Below, one piece after another: positions 56,081 to 64,000 of a stretch of DNA of 64,000 bases. This stretch comes from Buttiauxella sp. A111 (lineage in GTDB: Bacteria; Pseudomonadota; Gammaproteobacteria; Enterobacterales; Enterobacteriaceae): contig NZ_BJFN01000002.1 of the NCBI RefSeq assembly GCF_014189855.1, positions 1-64,000 on the forward strand, read 5' to 3'. Under the pieces are notes generated by a model. The model was not told where the DNA came from. It did not search any database and saw nothing but the letters and a program-made list of their open reading frames with translations. Every line of letters begins with the position of its first letter. Positions within the stretch are counted from its first letter, which is position 1. A program made the translations under genes and the position numbers.

Positions 56081-56871
56081 GCTGCCTCCTTCATTGCGCT
56101 TTTAATTGCCTGCTGCAAATGTGCGACAAACATCGCACGCACCGCCGGGTTCTCACCCAACCCCTGCAACCACGGTGTAGCCGGGATCCCTGCGGCGCAG
56201 AATTGAGATTTCCACGAATCGGCTTCGTCAGAAGCCATGTCGTTGATGGCGTGATCGCCAGCCACCAGCATTAACGGCATCAGGTGTACTGCCCGAACGC
56301 CTTCGGCAAGCATGTTGTCAATCAGTTGGCTCACTTCCGGGTAACTTTCTACCGCGCCCACTCTCGCGAGGATCTGTTGCGCTTTCATCATGTGATCAAG
56401 ACAGGCGTAAGCGGCGAACGCGTGATGGCTGGCGCCATGGCCCATAAACACCACTTCTTCCCGTTCACCCAGCGCGGGCATTTGCTGGCGCAGTGCCGCC
56501 ATGAGCGTCGAATAGTCATCGAAACTGCTGAGCAAAGGCGCGCCAATCACCAGCTTTGAAAACAAGGGCCGCATGATCTGCACTTCATGGACGATTTTTT
56601 CATACTCATCGCCGTTGATGATGTGCAACGACTGGATCGCCACGTCCTGATACCCAAGATCGGCAAGCTTTCGAAGCGCCTGCATCGGCGTATCAATAGA
56701 GATACCATCACGCTGTTTTAACTTTCGGATGATCATCCCTGAGGTGTAAGCACGGAACAGATCGCGATCGGGAACACTGGCAGCCAGATCGCGTTCACAC
56801 GCCACAATATTTTTTTCACCGGTGTCGTGGTAGCTGGTGCCAAAACTCACGACAAGAAGCGCTTTTTTCAT
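56077..56871 (-). CDS. cbiK: CbiK, anaerobic cobaltochelatase
   Basis: CbiK inserts Co(II) into sirohydrochlorin, the first dedicated step of the anaerobic cobalamin pathway. The product is 264 residues, the Salmonella length. The active-site residues known there are conserved at the same positions: Glu89, His145 (in FMGHGASHH) and His207 (in VAGDHAIND). Its presence shows that this is the cobalt-early route. Confidence 0.96.
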   Translation of the reverse strand: MKKALLVVSFGTSYHDTGEKNIVACERDLAASVPDRDLFRAYTSGMIIRKLKQRDGISIDTPMQALRKLADLGYQDVAIQSLHIINGDEYEKIVHEVQIMRPLFSKLVIGAPLLSSFDDYSTLMAALRQQMPALGEREEVVFMGHGASHHAFAAYACLDHMMKAQQILARVGAVESYPEVSQLIDNMLAEGVRAVHLMPLMLVAGDHAINDMASDEADSWKSQFCAAGIPATPWLQGLGENPAVRAMFVAHLQQAIKSAMKEAA

Positions 56872-56874
56872 CGT

Positions 56875-57659
56875 TTAATCCTTTTGTTTCAGCCAGCGTG
56901 ACAAACGTTGTGAAAATGCCGTCTGGCTTTCCAGTAATTCAGAACCCTGCACCAGGGGTGCCGGGCGCATAATGACAATGCAGGGGATCCCTGCTTCCAG
57001 GCAGGGTTGAACTTTCTCCAGGAATCCGCCTTCCGCGCCTGATGCTTTCGTGATTACCAGGTCTGCCCGACACTGTTGGTAAAAGGCGGCATTGAATTCG
57101 GCACTGAAAGGGCCGCACAGCGCGAAGATTTGATTCACGCCAAATCCCAGGTCAGCGCACTGTTGCAGCACCTCCGCGACCGGTAGCACACGGGCCATCA
57201 GCGTTTTTCCCGCCAGCCCTGCGCGCCAGGCGGCAAGGTCTTTGCTCCCGGTCGTCAGCAAAATGCGCTCACCCAAGGTCGCGGCAACCTGGCAGGCCTC
57301 ATCGATGCTCTTAACGCAATAAAGCAGTGGATGTTCCACTTCAGCACGTTGCTCTGGCCGCTGGTATCGGCTTAACAGCACACCGGTTTCCCGGCAGGCG
57401 CGCACCAGGTTTTCGCTGACAACTTCCGCGTATGGGTGTGAGGCATCAATCACCCAGCTCGTGCCCTGTTTACGCAACCAGGCGGTCATTTGTTGATAAT
57501 CCATGCGCCCACCGCGCACCGCTCCGGCGATGTCTCCCGCGAGGTGTTCGCCCGTCGGTGTCGCGACCGACAGGGTGTACGCAACCCCTGCGTCATCCAG
57601 TTGTCGGCATAGCGCTCGGGCATCGCTCGTGCCCCCGACGACTAACACATCGCCGAATT

Positions 57660-57663
<4 letters not shown>
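56875..57663 (-). CDS. cbiJ: CbiJ, cobalt-precorrin-6A reductase
   Basis: CbiJ reduces the macrocycle of cobalt-precorrin-6A using a nicotinamide cofactor. The product is 262 residues, with VVGGTSDARAL near the N-terminus (8-18), DASHPYAEVVSENL (about 73-86) and TGSKDLAAW (about 140-148). It overlaps the cbiH stop by 4 bases. Confidence 0.95.
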
Positions 57664-58384
<721 letters not shown>

Positions 58385-58385
<1 letters not shown>

Positions 58386-58432
58386 CAGTGTGAAACTCCC
58401 AGTGTGATTAACTCAGGCTTTACGGTATTCAT
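58385..58432 (-). pseudogene. cbiG: cbiG deletion scar (15-codon remnant)
   Basis: Between cbiF and cbiH, where Salmonella has the cbiG gene of about 351 codons, there is only a 15-codon ORF encoding [15 protein letters not shown]. From memory, Salmonella CbiG begins MNTVKPE and ends ITLGVSH, so this looks like an in-frame internal deletion of roughly 1 kb. The ATG lies inside the end of cbiF, and the TGA overlaps the cbiH ATG, so translational coupling is preserved. CbiG opens the lactone of cobalt-precorrin-5A, releasing acetaldehyde. No other cbiG-like gene is in the window. Confidence 0.85.
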
Positions 58433-59186
58433 GGCTGAAATCCGCTGCATAAAGCCGCGAATAATGGAACTCTTCGCCGAGGAACGCGCCGACCAGAATC
58501 AGCGCGGTTTTGCGAATGCCCGCGTCACGGACTTTGTCGCCAATATCCGCCAGGGTGCCGCGCACGGTCATGCTTTCCGGCCAGGTCGCCTTATAGACAA
58601 CCGCGACTGGCGTCGAAGCGGGATATCCGCCCTCAATCAGCCTTTCGGCAACGCGGTGGATGCGTTGAACGGAGAGGTAAATCGCCATGGATGTCTGGTG
58701 GCTGGCAAACAATTCAATCTGCTCAAGCGGCGGCACTGGCGTGCGCCCTTCCAGACGCGTGATGATCAGGCTTTGCGACACTTCAGGCACCGTGTACTCC
58801 ACGCCCAGCTCCGCCGCCGCGCCCAGGAAAGCACTGACGCCCGGCACCACTTGCCACGGGATCCCACGGCTCGCCAGCACTTCGCCTTGTTCGCGAACTG
58901 ACCCGTAGAGCGACACATCGCCGGTTTGCAGGCGGACGACCGTTTTACCGGCTTTAATCCCTTCTTCCATCAGGTCGATAATTTGTGTCAGGTGCAGCTC
59001 TGCGCTGTCGTGGCACTCTGTTTCTTTCGAGCAATATTCCAGTAGCTCAGTGTTGATGAGCGACCCGGCGTAAATCACCACCTGCGCTTCTTGCAGCAAG
59101 CGGTAGCCTTTGAGCGTAATCAGTTCACGGTCACCGGGCCCCGCGCCAACAAACCAGACGCAATGGGGATCAAAAGTCTTAGCCAT
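58413..59186 (-). CDS. cbiF: CbiF, cobalt-precorrin-4 C11-methyltransferase
   Basis: CbiF methylates C11 of cobalt-precorrin-4 with SAM. The product is 257 residues, the Salmonella length. Tetrapyrrole methylase motifs are [14 protein letters not shown] (11-24), [14 protein letters not shown] (about 82-95) and [16 protein letters not shown] (about 111-126). It ends in HEYRKA as in Salmonella. Its product goes to the CbiG step, which is missing here. Confidence 0.96.
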   Translation of the reverse strand: MAKTFDPHCVWFVGAGPGDRELITLKGYRLLQEAQVVIYAGSLINTELLEYCSKETECHDSAELHLTQIIDLMEEGIKAGKTVVRLQTGDVSLYGSVREQGEVLASRGIPWQVVPGVSAFLGAAAELGVEYTVPEVSQSLIITRLEGRTPVPPLEQIELFASHQTSMAIYLSVQRIHRVAERLIEGGYPASTPVAVVYKATWPESMTVRGTLADIGDKVRDAGIRKTALILVGAFLGEEFHYSRLYAADFSHEYRKA

Positions 59187-59748
59187 GATTTTTTTCCTTC
59201 TGGCAGGAAATCATAAAAGTGGGGTTATTGGGTTTGAAGTAATGCCCGTTCCCCAGTGTGGTTAACTCGGAAATCTGCAACTGAAGGCAATCAAAATCGT
59301 GAATGCCGCGGGATGAGAGATGATGAAGTGCGGCGGTAAGGTTCTCCTGAAGGATAAACGTCAGCACCAGACGCCCCTCCGGGCAGAGCTGGTTCAACGC
59401 CCAGTCAATTAACTGCGTCAGATTGCCGCCGCTGCCGCCGATAAAAATAGCGTCGGCTTTTTCCCCCAGCGCCAGCGGGGCTTCACCGGCGATAATCTCA
59501 ATATTTCGGCAATCAAAATGGCGGCGATTTTCCGCCAGCAGTGTCAGCGCCGCGGGGTTTCGTTCAATTGCCGTCACCCGAAGTTCTGGGTGGCTGAGCG
59601 CGGCTTCAATCGAGACACTGCCCGTGCCTGCGCCAACATCGATAAAATGGCTGGCCCGATGGAGATCCAGCCTGGCGAGTGCCAACGTCCGCACCACTTC
59701 CTTCGTCATCGGGACTTTTGCCCCGCGTAAAAACAGCTCATCTTTCAT
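59179..59748 (-). CDS. cbiT: CbiT, cobalt-precorrin-6B C15-methyltransferase / decarboxylase
   Basis: CbiT methylates C15 and decarboxylates the C12 acetate. The product is 189 residues of the Rossmann-type SAM methyltransferase fold, with [14 protein letters not shown] (about 37-50) and [13 protein letters not shown] (about 101-113). It overlaps cbiE and cbiF by about ten bases. Confidence 0.95.
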   Translation of the reverse strand: MKDELFLRGAKVPMTKEVVRTLALARLDLHRASHFIDVGAGTGSVSIEAALSHPELRVTAIERNPAALTLLAENRRHFDCRNIEIIAGEAPLALGEKADAIFIGGSGGNLTQLIDWALNQLCPEGRLVLTFILQENLTAALHHLSSRGIHDFDCLQLQISELTTLGNGHYFKPNNPTFMISCQKEKNHG

Positions 59749-60343
59749 TGAGGATCACCAGGACATTCATGTCGTACTCAGCTCGGACATCACAGGCGCG
59801 GAGCCGGTGGATGCGTTCATTTTCCATCGCCAGGTTTTCACCGATCACCAGCCAGCGTTGCCCGGCCCCTCTGGCGTTAAGCTCAGCGGCAATTTCTCGT
59901 GGGCCACACAATTTATCTGTCACCATCGCCACTTTGTGCTGACGAATCAGCGCATCGAAATCGACAGTTCTGCCGTGGCTGCTGGTCAACCAAATGTCAT
60001 TCATATCAATGCCGGTTTTGGCGCACAGATATTGCACCGCGCTGATCCCGGGGATCACCTGCACGCGCTCAATACCGAAATGCGCGACCAACCGGGTGCC
60101 AATGCCATAAAACAGCGGATCGCCGGAAGCCAACACCACCACACGGTGCGATAAATGGCGGTCAAGCCAGTCGAGTAAACCGGGGATATCGGCGTCAAGT
60201 TCACGCGTTTCGCCGCAGAAATCAGGGAACTGCGCCAGATGGCGCTTCCCACCAACCAGAAACTCAGCCTCAGCGACAGCCTGCCGGGCAACAGGCGTCA
60301 TCAGATGCAGGCCCGCAGGCCCCATCCCCACAACCGTCAGCAT
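59738..60343 (-). CDS. cbiE: CbiE, cobalt-precorrin-7 C5-methyltransferase
   Basis: CbiE methylates C5, working with CbiT (the two are fused as CobL in aerobic organisms). The product is 201 residues of the tetrapyrrole methylase fold: [13 protein letters not shown] (4-16), [13 protein letters not shown] (about 70-82) and [12 protein letters not shown] (about 97-108). It overlaps cbiD by 7 bases. Confidence 0.95.
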   Translation of the reverse strand: MLTVVGMGPAGLHLMTPVARQAVAEAEFLVGGKRHLAQFPDFCGETRELDADIPGLLDWLDRHLSHRVVVLASGDPLFYGIGTRLVAHFGIERVQVIPGISAVQYLCAKTGIDMNDIWLTSSHGRTVDFDALIRQHKVAMVTDKLCGPREIAAELNARGAGQRWLVIGENLAMENERIHRLRACDVRAEYDMNVLVILNER

Positions 60344-61473
60344 TGCAATTCCTCCGCGATGTCCTGCAACGGGCGATTACTGCCCAGCAGTTGATTATCA
60401 AAAGAGAACATCACGGCATCACAAACTGGCGGATGGTTGGTAAAGCGCAGCGTCTGGGCAACACGCAGACAAATGCGTTCGGCAAGGTAGTTATAGATGT
60501 GCTGAAAACCCCAGGCGTCGATGTGCTCTTGCGCCGCCTCGGTGGTGTCGCATTGGCTGACGGCGGTCAGCAATTCGTAAGGCGCGTGAAGCAGGGCCAA
60601 GTGCGCGACCAGTGTTTCCATGCGGGCGTCGGCAATATGGCTATGGGTATGAAATATCCCGGCTGCGACCTTGATAAGTTTCCCCGGATGCCCGACCAGC
60701 ACGATGTGGCGGAATCCCAGGCGCACCGCTTCCGAAATCATGTAACCCACAAAGTTGCTCATGGTGACGATGGACTGGCTATCCACCCCAAGCTGTTCGC
60801 GTACAAAACGTTCGCCATGATTACCAGGCACCATCACGATGCGATCCAGCCCAGCAGCGCGCTTCAGCTCCAGTTCCAGCGCCAGTGAACGCTTCCAGCT
60901 CTCTTCTGACATCGGGGTCACTATGCCCGTGGTGCCGATAATGGAGATCCCGCCGATCACACCCAGGCGCGCGTTATAGGTTTTTTGCGCCCGGATCTCC
61001 CCTTCGGGGGCGAAGATCTCCACACTCGCGCCACGCGATGGCCCAATCACTTCACGTACGGCTGACTCGATCGTCTGGCGAGGTGTCCGGTTGATAGCAG
61101 CGCTTCCGACCGGCAAGCCGATGCCTTTGCGCGTGACTTTTCCTACACCTTCGCCACCGCAAAGGGTTATCTCACCAGAATCATTCAGCGCGACTCGGGC
61201 GAAAATCAGCATGCCGTGCGTGGCGTCAATATCATCACCACCGTCTTTACGGATGGCGGCATGGGCTTGCTGTCCTTCGATTTGCGGCGATTCAACATTC
61301 AGACACAGCGCCACGCCGGAAGGCGTAGTAATAGAAACCTGATGAATCAGGTGCTGGCGCAGGACCATCAACGCCGCGACTTTTGCTGCCGCCGTCGCGC
61401 AGGAGCCGGTGGTATACCCTTTGCGTAACGCTTTGCCGTTATGCCACACCGGCGCATCGAAGGAGTCGCTCAT
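60337..61473 (-). CDS. cbiD: CbiD, cobalt-precorrin-5B C1-methyltransferase
   Basis: CbiD methylates C1 after CbiG has opened the lactone. The product is 378 residues, close to Salmonella CbiD throughout: [20 protein letters not shown] (about 17-36, split here), [29 protein letters not shown] and [15 protein letters not shown]. The ATG at 61473 overlaps the cbiC stop by one base; a GTG one codon earlier is possible. Confidence 0.95.
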   Translation of the reverse strand: MSDSFDAPVWHNGKALRKGYTTGSCATAAAKVAALMVLRQHLIHQVSITTPSGVALCLNVESPQIEGQQAHAAIRKDGGDDIDATHGMLIFARVALNDSGEITLCGGEGVGKVTRKGIGLPVGSAAINRTPRQTIESAVREVIGPSRGASVEIFAPEGEIRAQKTYNARLGVIGGISIIGTTGIVTPMSEESWKRSLALELELKRAAGLDRIVMVPGNHGERFVREQLGVDSQSIVTMSNFVGYMISEAVRLGFRHIVLVGHPGKLIKVAAGIFHTHSHIADARMETLVAHLALLHAPYELLTAVSQCDTTEAAQEHIDAWGFQHIYNYLAERICLRVAQTLRFTNHPPVCDAVMFSFDNQLLGSNRPLQDIAEELQC

Positions 61474-62102
61474 CACGCCTCCCGCATGTGGTACAGCATG
61501 GCGTTGACGATGGCGGCCGCGACGTTGCTTCCCCCCTTGCGCCCGCGCGCCGCAATGGCTGGCAGATGGCTGGTCGTGAGCGCCTCTTTTGACTCCTCCG
61601 CACCGACGAACCCCACCGGAACACCAACCACGCCGCGAACCGGGGTATCCTTTTCCAGCAAGCGAAACAATGCGGTTGGGGCGTTACCAAAAACAAAGAC
61701 CTTCTCGCCTTCCTCTTCCAGCGCCAGATCCACCGCGGCCATGGAACGCGTTATCCCATGCTCTTTCGCCTGGCGCACAACGTGGGGATCGCTGATATAG
61801 CAACGGCACTCGCCACCGAAACTGGCCAACAGCGATTTATTGATCCCGGAGAGCGCCATGGTGGTGTCCGTATAAACCGTACAGCCACTGCGCAGCGCGG
61901 CGCAAAGACTGTCGAGCGCATGCTCGGAAAACCATAAGATATCCAGCCAGTCGAAATCTGCCGTGGTATGGATGACCCTTTTAATCACCGCTTCATGCAG
62001 CTCACTGGCAAAACGGTATTCCGGCCGGGTTTCCCGCACGATCTCGCCGATAATCTCGAAACTTTTGGTTTCAATCGCTTGTGGTTGTTGTATGTAATTC
62101 AT
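61473..62102 (-). CDS. cbiC: CbiC, cobalt-precorrin-8 methylmutase
   Basis: CbiC moves the C11 methyl group to C12, giving cobyrinic acid. The product is 209 residues (Salmonella 210). [12 protein letters not shown] holds the catalytic His near residue 44, and [14 protein letters not shown] and [13 protein letters not shown] follow. The second ATG of ATGATG (62102) is chosen; it follows GAGGG by 7 bases and aligns with Salmonella. Confidence 0.95.
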   Translation of the reverse strand: MNYIQQPQAIETKSFEIIGEIVRETRPEYRFASELHEAVIKRVIHTTADFDWLDILWFSEHALDSLCAALRSGCTVYTDTTMALSGINKSLLASFGGECRCYISDPHVVRQAKEHGITRSMAAVDLALEEEGEKVFVFGNAPTALFRLLEKDTPVRGVVGVPVGFVGAEESKEALTTSHLPAIAARGRKGGSNVAAAIVNAMLYHMREA

Positions 62103-62112
62103 CATATTTCCC

Positions 62113-63072
62113 TCAGAAAGCCCCAGACCAGATAATCCGCACCAGCGCAAACAGCATCAGCGCCAACGTGGAAGCCACCCACATCAATTGAATCGTTCCT
62201 GAAATATCGTCAACGGCTATCTCGCGGGAAGCGTCCCCGAGCCAGGGTTTGTCAATCCGTTGCCCAAAGTATTCATTCGGCCCGCCCAGACGAATACCTA
62301 ACGCCCCCGCCACCGTGGCCTCAGACCAGCCGCAGTTGGGGCTGCTGTGGTTATAGCGATCGCGCCAACCAATACGCAGCGCGTTCACGGCATTTTTCCG
62401 GCACAGCCACGCGGCAAGGCTCAGTAACAACCAGCTGATACGCGCCGGAATGAAGTTGGCAAGGTCGTCCATTCGCGCACTGACTTTGCCAATCGCACGG
62501 TATTTTTCGTGTTTGTAGCCCACCATCGAATCCAGCGTATTGACGGCTTTATAGGCCATCGCCAGTGGCGCTCCGCCCAGCAGCAGAAAAAACAGCGGCG
62601 CAATCACGCCATCCACGGTGTTCTCCGCGACGGTTTCCACCACGGCACGATTGATTTGCGGCATGTGCAGTTGAGAAGTGTCCCGCCCGACTATCCAGGC
62701 GAGTTTTTTGCGGCTTTCTTCAAGGTTGCCCGCACGTAACGGCTGCTCAACGTCACGCGCGGCGTCATCCAGACTGCGGGCGGCAAGCACCGTGAAAATC
62801 ATCCAGACTTCGACAATCCATCCGAAAGCTGGGTGAATGGCATTGGCAATATGCAGCAGCCCCCACGCCACGCCCCACGTGATCCCTACGACGCTTAGCC
62901 ACATCAAACCGCCGCCGATGGATAAGGCGGTTTCGCTGCGACAGCAGCGTCTGACGAGTCGTTGTACAAAGGTAATCAGCGCGCCAATCCAGCGCACCGG
63001 ATGCGGCCAGTGGTGAGGATCGCCCAGCAGATAATCCAGAATCCACGCCACCGCCCAGGCCAGTAGAGTCAT
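62113..63072 (-). CDS. cbiB: CbiB, adenosylcobinamide-phosphate synthase
   Basis: CbiB attaches the aminopropanol phosphate arm to adenosylcobyric acid; it is an inner-membrane protein. The product is 319 residues, with DYLLGDPHHWPHPVRWIG at the N-terminus, IVGRDTSQL, AENTVDGVIAPLFF (about 147-160), NTLDSMVGY and several membrane spans. It overlaps the cbiA stop by 4 bases. Confidence 0.95.
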   Translation of the reverse strand: MTLLAWAVAWILDYLLGDPHHWPHPVRWIGALITFVQRLVRRCCRSETALSIGGGLMWLSVVGITWGVAWGLLHIANAIHPAFGWIVEVWMIFTVLAARSLDDAARDVEQPLRAGNLEESRKKLAWIVGRDTSQLHMPQINRAVVETVAENTVDGVIAPLFFLLLGGAPLAMAYKAVNTLDSMVGYKHEKYRAIGKVSARMDDLANFIPARISWLLLSLAAWLCRKNAVNALRIGWRDRYNHSSPNCGWSEATVAGALGIRLGGPNEYFGQRIDKPWLGDASREIAVDDISGTIQLMWVASTLALMLFALVRIIWSGAF

Positions 63073-64000
63073 CTCGCCCTCCTGGCCGCGCAGATCCAGC
63101 GATTAAGCAGAGTGGGACGCTGGGCAAAATGAATATGCAGGTAGCTGGCGAAGGTATTTCCCACCTGCCAGCCACCCGACCACGTCTGAAGAACCGCGCC
63201 GTCGCGGGTTTTGCTGCTCGCCATGACCGCCGGGGTTTCCGGCGTAAAATCTGAATAATGAAACTCGTGGCCCCGCAGCGTTTCACCGGCGTCGGCCAGC
63301 AACGTTGGCACCAGCGCGCGGCTTTCGCAGTAGCCAAAGCGGGTTAGCTTTTTGCCCATCGCGCTATGGCCGGGGATGGCGCCGACCATCGGATAAGTCA
63401 CGCCGTGGCTGTCTTGCAGTGAGCTTCCGAGGTACATCAGCCCGCCGCATTCGCCATAAATCGCCACGCCCTGTTGATGGGCGGCAAGGATTTGCGCGCG
63501 CATGGCATGATTTGCGGACAATTTTTGCGCGTAGAGTTCCGGGTAGCCGCCACCGAACCAGATCATCTGGCATTCCGGCAACTGGCTGTCATGCAGGGGG
63601 CTGAAGCGCACGATGCGTACGCCTGCGCGTTCAAGAAGGGCAATATTGTCGGCGTAGTAGAAGTTAAACGCCTCGTCATCCGCCAGTGCCAGCGTTAGTC
63701 CTTTGCCGCTATCTACTGACGGTAATTCAGGCCACGCTCCTGAAGGGAGCGCATCGCAGACGCTTAGTGCCAGAAGTTGGTCAATATCCAGCGTGTTTTC
63801 CAGCACGTTGGCAAAGTCTGTCCATGGCTGCGAATTGACTACGGACTCGCGTGCGGTCACCAGCCCCAGATGCCTTTCTGGTAGCGAAACCCCTTCCACG
63901 CGGGGAACGTAGCCCAACACAGGCACGTTGCAGTAGCGTTCAATCGCGCTTTTCAGTAGCTGATAATGGCTTTCGCTATTGACGCGGTTGACTATCACAC
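63069..64000 (-). CDS. cbiA: CbiA, cobyrinic acid a,c-diamide synthase (N-terminus beyond the window)
   Basis: CbiA amidates the a and c acetate side chains of cobyrinic acid using ATP and glutamine. About 310 C-terminal residues are present, out of roughly 459 in Salmonella. They include the end of the ATPase half (VNRVNSESHYQLLKSAIE) and the glutamine amidotransferase half with the catalytic Cys in GECGGLMYLG and a downstream GHEFHYSDF. It is the first structural gene of the cobalamin operon; the expected cobalamin riboswitch lies outside the window. Confidence 0.95.
   Translation of the reverse strand, partial: VIVNRVNSESHYQLLKSAIERYCNVPVLGYVPRVEGVSLPERHLGLVTARESVVNSQPWTDFANVLENTLDIDQLLALSVCDALPSGAWPELPSVDSGKGLTLALADDEAFNFYYADNIALLERAGVRIVRFSPLHDSQLPECQMIWFGGGYPELYAQKLSANHAMRAQILAAHQQGVAIYGECGGLMYLGSSLQDSHGVTYPMVGAIPGHSAMGKKLTRFGYCESRALVPTLLADAGETLRGHEFHYSDFTPETPAVMASSKTRDGAVLQTWSGGWQVGNTFASYLHIHFAQRPTLLNRWICAARRAR

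Overview
This window is a chromosomal segment of a member of the Enterobacteriaceae. The left 23 kb has the gene order known from E. coli K-12 and Salmonella: rrn leader, clpB, pgeF, rluD, bamD, raiA, pheL-pheA, tyrA-aroF, yfiL, rplS-trmD-rimM-rpsP, ffh, ypjD, corB-like, grpE, nadK, recN, bamE, rnfH-ratA, smpB, then ssrA. The proteins are close to their E. coli counterparts, and family-specific control sites are visible: a class II CRP promoter, a phenylalanine attenuator, sigma-32 promoters, LexA boxes, TyrR boxes and ERIC repeats. The genus cannot be fixed from sequence alone; a relative of Salmonella, Citrobacter, Kluyvera or Buttiauxella fits best.

Layout. 1-23,000 is the conserved backbone, with one extra gene (an SMP-30/gluconolactonase-type protein) between tyrA and pheA. 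23,100-36,000 is a type I secretion cassette between smpB and ssrA: membrane fusion protein, ABC transporter, TolC-like channel and a 2717-residue repeat adhesin. It matches Salmonella bapABCD in order and position. 36,601-36,964 is tmRNA (ssrA). 37,000-41,100 is a decayed island at the 3' end of ssrA. It holds a broken P4/CP4-57-type integrase, an AT-rich two-gene module (a DUF262 protein plus a HEPN RNase-like protein), phage fragments, a probable C4-type antisense RNA and a Nlp/Ner-like regulator. 41,159-48,873 is a chaperone-usher fimbrial operon flanked by homologues of Klebsiella mrkJ (EAL phosphodiesterase), mrkH (PilZ activator) and mrkI (LuxR-type regulator). 48,951-64,000 is the anaerobic cobalamin operon, cbiA (cut by the window end) through cobT, all on the minus strand.

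How the parts work together. Two biofilm systems, the giant BapA-like adhesin and the c-di-GMP-controlled fimbriae, lie within 25 kb of each other on either side of the tmRNA island. The cobalamin operon encodes cobalt uptake (cbiMNQO), corrin ring synthesis, amidation and nucleotide loop assembly. It has one striking defect: cbiG is reduced to a 15-codon scar that joins what I recall as its first and last codons, while the coupling between cbiF and cbiH is kept. Unless a cbiG copy lies elsewhere, the anaerobic ring synthesis should be blocked at the lactone-opening step.

The best candidate for a poorly described system is the DUF262-HEPN pair at 37,888-39,672. It sits in a tmRNA-associated mobile-element scar and has the look of an anti-phage or toxin-type module.
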